This document shows positions 1 to 5,366 of a stretch of DNA of 7,213 nt, piece after piece (within the stretch, counting starts at the first letter, position 1; the number at the start of each line of letters is the position of its first letter). Under the pieces are notes generated by a model, which was not told the origin of the DNA, did not search any database, and worked only from the letters and a program-made list of their open reading frames with translations. This DNA comes from an uncultured Saprospiraceae bacterium (GTDB lineage: Bacteria; Bacteroidota; Bacteroidia; Chitinophagales; Saprospiraceae): contig CALFYH010000181.1 of the NCBI GenBank assembly GCA_937952155.1, positions 1-7,213 on the forward strand. Direction: 5' to 3'. A program made the translations under genes and the position numbers.

Positions 1-54
1 ACCGAGATCTACACAGGCGAAGACACTCTTTCCTACACGACGCTCTTCCGATCT
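1..54 (+). other. Illumina i5 adapter contamination (not biological sequence)
   Basis: Bases 1-14 match the end of the P5 flow-cell oligo (ACCGAGATCTACAC), 15-22 are an eight-base index AGGCGAAG, which I recall as the TruSeq i5 index D505, and 23-54 match the read-1 sequencing primer ending GACGCTCTTCCGATCT. One C is missing: CTTTCCTACACG stands where the primer has CTTTCCCTACACG. The join to genomic sequence falls exactly after CGATCT, as expected for untrimmed read-through assembled onto a contig end. The stretch is open in the frame of the following gene and would add an artefact peptide ending YTTLFRS to it. Confidence 0.97.
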
Positions 55-639
55 CCTGCAACTACTGAAACTGTTGAAGTTGCTGCAAAATACGAAACAA
101 GAACATATAAGAAATTTAACAGCGCTACTACCACTTCAACTGACGTAGCTGCTCAATATGCTACAGTGAAAACTGAGAAATTGACTTCAGATGCTACTTC
201 ATCTAGCGTAGATGTTGCTGCACAATATACAACAAGAACATACGAAAAATTGGTTGCAGATGCATCTAGCACTCCTGCAGCTGCATCAGGTAGTAATGCT
301 TTCGAAACTGTAACTTACAAAAAAATGGTTTCTCCTGCTACAGTTAACACTGTGGACGTTGCTGCTGAATATGCAACAATCACAAAGAGAAAATTGATCA
401 AAGCTGGTGGATTTTCTGATTGGAGAGAAATCGTTTGTGAAACAGACGTGACAACTGACCTTGTAAGAAGAGTTCAAAGTGCTTTATTAGCTAAAGGTTA
501 TGATGTTGGACCTGCAGGTGTTGACAACGTAATGGGTTCTGCTACAAAATCAGCACTTATTAAATTCCAAAAAGACAATAGCCTACCAATCGGAAGTCTA
601 GACTTCGAAACATTAAAGGCTTTAGGAGTTAAGAAATAA
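55..639 (+). CDS. Repeat-containing peptidoglycan-binding domain protein (5'-truncated)
   Basis: Only the last 194 codons remain; the true start lies beyond the contig end. The GTG at 166 is an internal valine codon, because the frame and its repeat pattern run unbroken from base 55. The N-terminal part (55 to about 405) holds degenerate 22-24 residue repeats of the type ATxxTVDVAAxYxTxTxKKL, low in hydrophobic residues and rich in Thr and Ala. After a KAGG-x-SDWREIVC linker, the C-terminus (about 450-636) matches the PG_binding_1 fold: VQSALLAKGYDVGPAG, then GSATKSALIKFQ, then LDFETLKALGV. Such domains bind cell-wall peptidoglycan, so an envelope role is likely. Similar repeat plus PG-binding proteins occur in Bacteroidota (from memory). 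The domain call is firm; the biological role is unknown. A strong terminator follows 26 bases after the stop. Confidence 0.85.
   Translation, partial: PATTETVEVAAKYETRTYKKFNSATTTSTDVAAQYATVKTEKLTSDATSSSVDVAAQYTTRTYEKLVADASSTPAAASGSNAFETVTYKKMVSPATVNTVDVAAEYATITKRKLIKAGGFSDWREIVCETDVTTDLVRRVQSALLAKGYDVGPAGVDNVMGSATKSALIKFQKDNSLPIGSLDFETLKALGVKK
73..405 (+). repeat. Degenerate tandem repeat, about 66-72 bp units
   Basis: The motif (V/T)(E/D)VAA(K/Q/E)Y recurs at 73, 139, 208 and 352, giving spacings of 66, 69 and 144 bases. The last gap spans two periods, and the middle unit (about 280-333) has lost the VDVAA core but keeps FETVTYKKM. Units 76-117 and 211-252 are still about 33/42 identical at the DNA level, so duplication is visible in nucleotides as well as protein. 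The array is cut by the contig edge and probably extends upstream. Confidence 0.8.
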
Positions 640-665
640 TATTTAACTTTCTTAATGAAAATATT

Positions 666-698
666 AAGGGGCGATTGCACAGCAGTCGTCCCTTTTTT
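666..698 (+). terminator. Rho-independent terminator of the PG-binding protein gene
   Basis: A 12-bp stem (667-678 pairing with 682-693, two G-U wobbles) closes a three-base loop ACA and is followed by a run of T to 698. It lies 26 bases after the stop at 639 and points the same way. It isolates the upstream gene from hutU, so hutU needs its own promoter in the roughly 70 bases that follow. Confidence 0.9.
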
Positions 699-768
699 AT
701 TTTTAGAAATTACCCGACTTTATCTATCATCTTGTTGGCAAAGAGCCCTATCTTTACGTTTCCAAAAA

Positions 769-2805
769 ATGACCAAAGCAATGATTTCTAAAATCACCCA
801 AGAAATAAAAGAAGGGATACCAACGTATTTACCCGAATACCACAAGCCCGACCCAACGCTATCTCACGCACCAGCCAGAAATATTTCTGATGTCTTAACA
901 AAAGAAGATAAAAAATTAGCCATAAAGAATGCTTTAAGGTACTTCCCTACTGAACATCATGATGTGCTAGCCAAAGAGTTCTATGCTGAACTTAAAAAAT
1001 ACGGCAGAATCTATATGTACAGATATCTACCTGAATACGATATGTACGCCAGACCTGTAAATGAATATCCTACAAAGTCAAAACAAGCAGCTGCCATAAT
1101 GCTGATGATTCAGAATAACCTTGATCCTACCGTTGCAAAACATCCGCAGGAATTGATCACATATGGTGGCAATGGTGCTGTTTTCCAAAATTGGGCACAA
1201 TACAGGCTAACAATGCATTATCTTTCTCAAATGTCCGATAAACAAACGCTTGTCTTGTATTCTGGTCATCCTTTGGGCCTTTTTCCATCAGACAAAAATG
1301 CGCCTCGTGTCATTGTCACCAATGGCATGATGATACCAAATCATTCATCAAAAGACGATTGGAATAAGTATAATGCGCTCGGCGTCACGCAATATGGCCA
1401 AATGACTGCGGGTTCGTTTATGTATATAGGTCCACAAGGAATTGTGCACGGTACTACCATCACTTTGTTGAATGCTGGTAGAAAAATGGGCATTGGGTCA
1501 GATAGTCTCAAAGGTTCTTTATTCGTCACTTCAGGGCTTGGAGGTATGTCTGGAGCTCAGTCCATAGCAGCAATTATAACAGGTGCAGTAGGCGTCATAG
1601 CTGAGGTAGATGGCGATGCTATACAACAACGGATTACTGATGGATATGTCTTGAAAGAAAACGTATATACTGACCTTGAGCTTTTAATCAATAAGATTAC
1701 AGAATGTAAAAATGCATGTACCGCTATTGCCTTGATTTATCATGGAAATATCGTGGAATTTTGGGAAGCCGCAATCAAACACAACCTGAAAATAGAACTA
1801 GGCTCTGATCAGACATCTTTGCACAATGTGGACGATATGGGTTACTGTCCTGTGGGATATTCATTTGCTGAAGGTAAAAAATTGTTATTGACCGATAAGG
1901 TAAAATTCAAAAATGAAGTAAAAAAGACGCTCATAAGACATGTAAAAGCCATCAATACACTTTGCAACCAAGGAATGTATTTTTGGGACTATGGTAATGC
2001 CTTTCTAAAAGAAGCAGGGGAAGCTGGTGCCGATGTCTGGAATGATAAGAAAAAGGATGCTTACAAATATCCATCTTATGTGCAAGATATCTTAGGACCA
2101 TTGTGCTTTGATTATGGATTCGGCCCATTCCGATGGGTATGTTTATCAGGTAAAACATCAGATTTGTATAAAACAGATAAAATCGCATCCAAGATCCTTC
2201 AAAAAATGCACAGAAAAGCACCTGATGAGATCAAAGGTCAACTTCAGGATAATATCATTTGGATAAAAAATGCGAAAACCAATCTGCCTATTGTAGGTTC
2301 GAAATCTCGCATCTTATATGCTGATGCCGAAGGTAGAATAAAAATTGCCTTAGCATTCAATAAAGCAATTAAAAGTGGCGAGATCAGTGGACCAATTGTT
2401 TTGGGAAGAGATCACCACGATGTTTCTGGTACGGACTCACCTTATAGAGAAACTTCCAATATCTATGACGGCTCCAAATTCACGGCTGATATGGCAGTGC
2501 ATAATTTTGTAGGAGATGCCTTCCGAGGTGCGACTTGGGTCTCATTACACAATGGAGGCGGCGTAGGTTGGGGAGAAGTGATCAATGGTGGATTCGGTAT
2601 GGTAATAGACGGTACCAAAAAGTCTGCCCGAAAAATCAAAAACATGCTCCATTGGGATGTTAATAACGGAATTGCAAGACGAAGTTGGGCACGAAATGAT
2701 GAAGCTATTTTTGCCATCAAAAGAGCCATGGATGCCAATGAAAATCTTACGGTGACATTGCCATCAATAGCAGATGATTCGCTCATCAATCAAGTTGTAA
2801 AATAA
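769..2805 (+). CDS. hutU: Urocanate hydratase (urocanase), long form
   Basis: Catalyses the second step of histidine degradation in the cytoplasm: urocanate plus water to 4-imidazolone-5-propanoate (EC 4.2.1.49), using tightly bound NAD+. Numbered from the ATG at 769 (678 aa), hallmarks are YGGNG (132-136), the GLGGMSGAQ NAD-site motif (256-264), DYGFGPFRWVC (448-458, Cys458 in the conserved cysteine position), GRDHHDVSGTDSP (546-558) and HNGGGVGWGE (594-603). Length and the HHDVSGTDSP/SNIYDGS segments match the long Bacteroidota/animal UROC1 type rather than the roughly 555-residue proteobacterial type. The frame is open back to an ATG at 655, but that start would put the terminator inside the gene and adds 38 residues unlike the family. 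ATG 781 is an equally plausible start. No Shine-Dalgarno is seen; TATCTTTA at 749-756 is a weak -7-like match. No other hut gene is in the window. Confidence 0.96.
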   Translation: MTKAMISKITQEIKEGIPTYLPEYHKPDPTLSHAPARNISDVLTKEDKKLAIKNALRYFPTEHHDVLAKEFYAELKKYGRIYMYRYLPEYDMYARPVNEYPTKSKQAAAIMLMIQNNLDPTVAKHPQELITYGGNGAVFQNWAQYRLTMHYLSQMSDKQTLVLYSGHPLGLFPSDKNAPRVIVTNGMMIPNHSSKDDWNKYNALGVTQYGQMTAGSFMYIGPQGIVHGTTITLLNAGRKMGIGSDSLKGSLFVTSGLGGMSGAQSIAAIITGAVGVIAEVDGDAIQQRITDGYVLKENVYTDLELLINKITECKNACTAIALIYHGNIVEFWEAAIKHNLKIELGSDQTSLHNVDDMGYCPVGYSFAEGKKLLLTDKVKFKNEVKKTLIRHVKAINTLCNQGMYFWDYGNAFLKEAGEAGADVWNDKKKDAYKYPSYVQDILGPLCFDYGFGPFRWVCLSGKTSDLYKTDKIASKILQKMHRKAPDEIKGQLQDNIIWIKNAKTNLPIVGSKSRILYADAEGRIKIALAFNKAIKSGEISGPIVLGRDHHDVSGTDSPYRETSNIYDGSKFTADMAVHNFVGDAFRGATWVSLHNGGGVGWGEVINGGFGMVIDGTKKSARKIKNMLHWDVNNGIARRSWARNDEAIFAIKRAMDANENLTVTLPSIADDSLINQVVK

Positions 2806-2811
2806 ATTTAG

Positions 2812-3309
2812 ATGATTGATAAATGTAGAGTGCTATATAAAGGTGATATGATAGCAGGTATTGTGTATATCATAGTTGGCTTTTTTTTGCTCATGTTTGC
2901 TTTCATTCTACACATCTTTACGATTTCTCCTGGATACCTATATTTGAGCTATGGTTTCTTTATGTTTTTTTTATATTGCACAGGCAAAGGTATAGTGATG
3001 TACATTATGTATTCGCAGAAATACAATCATTACAAAAATACTGATTCTTTAAATCCATTGATGATTAAAGAAGAACAAAACTATACCAATTACCGCATTC
3101 AAAAAAAGAACACCAATAGAAGGCGTTACATTTGGATACTCATTATTTCGTGTATTATCTCTTTTACAGGTATCTTTTTATCACAAAAATCGCTCTTGAT
3201 GGGTACAGCGATTCCGATTGCACTAATCTCTGGGATAGAGCTTTGCATAGGATTATTGACAGAATTCAGACTAAGAGAATATCAACGGATTTTGAAAAAG
3301 ACACATTAA
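2812..3309 (+). CDS. Small four-helix integral membrane protein, function unknown
   Basis: The 165-residue product has four predicted membrane helices at about residues 13-36, 42-66, 106-124 and 128-149. A hydrophilic, Lys/Asn/Arg-rich segment of about 40 residues lies between helices 2 and 3, ending NRRRY, and a charged tail (RLREYQRILKK) closes the protein. With Arg/Lys flanking, both ends and the central loop are probably cytoplasmic. It starts 6 bases after the hutU stop, so it is very likely co-transcribed and perhaps translationally coupled. I do not recognise a family. It is too small and lacks motifs for a known histidine or urocanate transporter, so a link to histidine use is suggested only by position. 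It contains two runs of eight T within Phe codons. The ATG start has no Shine-Dalgarno. Confidence 0.8.
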   Translation: MIDKCRVLYKGDMIAGIVYIIVGFFLLMFAFILHIFTISPGYLYLSYGFFMFFLYCTGKGIVMYIMYSQKYNHYKNTDSLNPLMIKEEQNYTNYRIQKKNTNRRRYIWILIISCIISFTGIFLSQKSLLMGTAIPIALISGIELCIGLLTEFRLREYQRILKKTH

Positions 3310-3310
3310 A

Positions 3311-3688
3311 TCACGGGAAAGATAAAATATAAGTTTTATACTGCTCAGGTGTCAAAATAGCTTTCAATCGAGCTTGCCGCTTCATGTTCAGAGTATGAAT
3401 TTTATTGTATTTATCTTTTTTGGACAAATTACTCTTATTAACATTTGTGACATTGGTTTCATAATCTAAAATCGCAGCATGCAGATCCTTTTGTTGCACT
3501 TCATTTAGACCAAGCGTTTTCGTTAGTTTTGTCGAAACTTCAAGTGCTTTTGCTGTTGGTGTATTTGCTGGTTTCTTGCGTTCCTTTTTGATATGTTCAG
3601 GTGCATTTGGCTGCGGCACAGCACCTTTTAGCTGAGCAAAAGCGCAATTTGAGAATAATAACAAAAACAGAATAAATGGATATTTCAT
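3311..3688 (-). CDS. Secreted Spy/CpxP-like small helical protein
   Basis: The 125-residue product begins with a signal peptide (residues 1-18, hydrophobic core FILFLLLF, probable cleavage AFA|Q). A Cys at 15 does not sit in a convincing lipobox (FSNC), so a lipoprotein is less likely. A Pro/Lys-rich linker (23-45) leads to a helical region: TKLTKTLGLNEVQQKDL (53-69), a Lys/Asn-rich stretch, then KRQARLKAILTPEQYKTY near the C-terminus. The pairing of 'L.L...Q...L' with a terminal LTPEQ resembles the LTxxQ repeats of Spy/CpxP-type periplasmic chaperone or metal/envelope-stress proteins, and short secreted proteins like this are common in Bacteroidota. The specific function is unknown. It is convergent with the membrane protein gene, with a single base between the stops. 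An A10 run on its coding strand lies 7-17 bases before the ATG. Confidence 0.82.
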   Translation of the reverse strand: MKYPFILFLLLFSNCAFAQLKGAVPQPNAPEHIKKERKKPANTPTAKALEVSTKLTKTLGLNEVQQKDLHAAILDYETNVTNVNKSNLSKKDKYNKIHTLNMKRQARLKAILTPEQYKTYILSFP

Positions 3689-3977
3689 TGCGTGATTTTT
3701 TTTTTGAAAAAATAGAATGAATTTTTAAACGACATGATATTAATTAACGAATGGTATTCCCAAAAAGTTGCTAAATTGATGTTAAAACTGTCATGAATGT
3801 CTATTCCATATGTTTTTATAGAAAGCTCGCCCCATCAATTTTGATCAAATTTATCATTTCCGCAAATAAACTGAATTAAATTTGGCTTTTGATTGGACAT
3901 CTTTCATTATTAATAAAATTCGTTTAAACCTTTTGTCATTTTTTCCGTCTGTACTGTACACTTAATCATTAGTCCGA
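3689..3977. promoter_or_regulatory. Divergent intergenic region with inverted repeats
   Basis: AT-rich, 289 bases, no convincing ORF. It must carry the promoters for the leftward Spy-like gene and the rightward serine hydrolase. Visible elements are: a T10 run (3696-3705) followed by GAAAAAA, in the leader of the leftward gene; the palindrome TTTGATCAAA (3840-3849); TAAATTTG (3877-3884), which fits the Bacteroidota -7 consensus TAnnTTTG but has no good -33 box at the right distance; GTTTAAAC (3922-3929); and TGTACTGTACA (3950-3960), a perfect 5-bp inverted repeat around one T, 17 bases before the ATG at 3978. Which of these act as promoter or operator is not decided by the sequence. Confidence 0.45.
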
Positions 3978-5294
3978 ATGAAAACCATTTACCAGATTCT
4001 ATTTATTTGTCTGATGACAGCTCCGCTTCATGCTCAGCTATATTTCCCACCTACTAATTCTTCAACTTGGGCAACTACAGATCCATCGACCTTGGGTTGG
4101 TGTCAGCCCAAAATAGACAGCCTCTATCATTTTCTGGAAGCAAACAGCACCAAAGCATTTATCTTACTTAAAGATGGCAAAATTGTATTAGAAAAATATT
4201 TTAACGGCCATAGTGCAACCAATAATTGGTATTGGGCATCGGCTGGCAAAACATTGACATCTACCCTTGTAGGATTGGCCCAGCAAGATAATAAATTGAA
4301 CATATCAGATCTTTCATCAAAATACTTAGGCTCTGGTTGGACATCATGTACGCCTACACAAGAAAATAAAATAACAATCAGACACCAACTCACGATGACC
4401 TCAGGCTTGAATGACGCCTTGGCAGATCCTTATTGTACAACGAATACTTGTTTGCAATACAAAGCCGATGCAGGCACAAGATGGGCCTACCACAATGCAC
4501 CTTACACCTTGCTGGATAAGGTCATAGAAAATGCAACAGGTAATACTCTAAACCAATATATCAATCAAAAACTGAAAACCACCATAGGAATGGATGGAAT
4601 CTTCCTAAAGCAAGATTTCAACAATGTTTACTACAGTACGGCCCGAAGTATGGCGAGATTCGGTTTGCTCATTCTCAATAAAGGAAATTGGAACGGCACA
4701 GAAGTGATCAAAGACCAAAAATATTATGAAGAAATGATCAATACATCTCAGTCCATAAATCCATCCTACGGATACCTTTGGTGGCTCAATGGCAAAAGTA
4801 GTTTCATGATACCACAATCACAAATCCAATTTCCGGGAAGTATAAATAAAAGTGCACCTGATGATATGTTTTCTGCTTTGGGCAAAAATGGCCAGTTCCT
4901 AAATATAATCCCATCACAAAAAATGGTATGGATCAGAATGGGCGAAAATCCTGATAATGCGCTTGTACCTTTTTTATTTAATGAAGATATTTGGAAGTAT
5001 ATCAATGAATTGGAATGTCATTCTTCAACAGAAAACACAACATTAAATAAAGTATTAGATTATCAAGTATTTCCTAATCCATCTCATGATATCCTACAGA
5101 TTTTCAAGATAGAAAACACTGAATTTAAATCAATTACATATGAAATAATTGATATTTGGGGTAATATTCTAATTTCAAAAATAGGCGATGGAAATTCATG
5201 TTCAATCGATATTTCATCATTAGCGTCAGGTGCTTATTTGGCACAACTTAGTAACAATCATTGGACGGAAACACATAGATTCATCAAAATTTAA
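3978..5294 (+). CDS. Secreted beta-lactamase-family serine hydrolase with T9SS sorting domain
   Basis: The 438-residue protein has a signal peptide (1-19, cleavage LHA|Q), a serine-hydrolase domain of the class C beta-lactamase/penicillin-binding type (about 30-345) and a C-terminal type A sorting domain (about 360-438). Catalytic motifs are S88-A-G-K91 (SxxK, nucleophile and base), Y171-H-N173 (YxN) and K303-N-G305 in the place of the KTG/HxG box. LTMTSGL (138-144) is also typical of the family. The tail begins VFPNPSHD and ends SLASGAYLAQLSNN...RFIKI, the pattern recognised by the Bacteroidota type IX secretion system, so the enzyme is expected on the cell surface or outside. The substrate is unknown: members include esterases, D-aminopeptidases and peptidases, and the fold does not imply antibiotic resistance. 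Four Cys in 124-158 and at 42 may form disulfides. It appears monocistronic; no terminator is evident after it. Confidence 0.92.
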   Translation: MKTIYQILFICLMTAPLHAQLYFPPTNSSTWATTDPSTLGWCQPKIDSLYHFLEANSTKAFILLKDGKIVLEKYFNGHSATNNWYWASAGKTLTSTLVGLAQQDNKLNISDLSSKYLGSGWTSCTPTQENKITIRHQLTMTSGLNDALADPYCTTNTCLQYKADAGTRWAYHNAPYTLLDKVIENATGNTLNQYINQKLKTTIGMDGIFLKQDFNNVYYSTARSMARFGLLILNKGNWNGTEVIKDQKYYEEMINTSQSINPSYGYLWWLNGKSSFMIPQSQIQFPGSINKSAPDDMFSALGKNGQFLNIIPSQKMVWIRMGENPDNALVPFLFNEDIWKYINELECHSSTENTTLNKVLDYQVFPNPSHDILQIFKIENTEFKSITYEIIDIWGNILISKIGDGNSCSIDISSLASGAYLAQLSNNHWTETHRFIKI

Positions 5295-5318
5295 AAGGTA
5301 TTTTCCAATAACAAGCTA

Positions 5319-5349
5319 TTTCAGAAGTCGATATTTTTACTTATCTTTG
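5319..5349 (+). promoter_or_regulatory. Bacteroidota-type promoter of the nuclease gene
   Basis: TATCTTTG at 5342-5349 is a full match to the Bacteroidota -7 consensus TAnnTTTG. TTTC at 5319-5322 sits 19 bases upstream, where the -33 TTTG box is expected (three of four bases). Transcription would start about 5355, leaving a leader of roughly 12 bases to the ATG at 5367. It lies just after the serine hydrolase stop at 5294, so the nuclease can be expressed separately. Confidence 0.6.
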
Positions 5350-5366
5350 TATTCTCAACCAAGATA

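Noticed and set aside
166..168. GTG at 166 as the start of the first gene
   Set aside because: The frame and the repeat pattern continue upstream to base 55, so this is an internal valine codon.
73..405. Regular repeats considered as a CRISPR array
   Set aside because: The units are coding, in frame, degenerate and tandem, without unique spacers or constant-length repeats.
1952..2221. Minus-strand open frames within hutU (this one and those at 1341-1529 and 2463-2789)
   Set aside because: They are antisense to well-conserved urocanase sequence and their translations show no domain or signal peptide.
2881..2971. Two runs of eight T inside the membrane protein gene as possible phase-variation sites
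   Set aside because: They encode Phe/Leu codons of membrane helices in an AT-rich genome and are no more than expected from that composition; the frame is intact.
3132..3332. A 66-codon plus-strand frame overlapping the end of the membrane protein gene
   Set aside because: It lies almost wholly inside the real gene in another frame, has no signal or domain, and runs into the convergent gene.
4127..5005. Minus-strand open frames opposite the serine hydrolase
   Set aside because: Antisense shadows of a clear gene with intact catalytic motifs.
3978..5294. Reading the hydrolase as an antibiotic-resistance gene
   Set aside because: The fold is shared by esterases and peptidases, the third motif is K-N-G, and the T9SS tail points to a surface or extracellular hydrolase; nothing shows drug hydrolysis.
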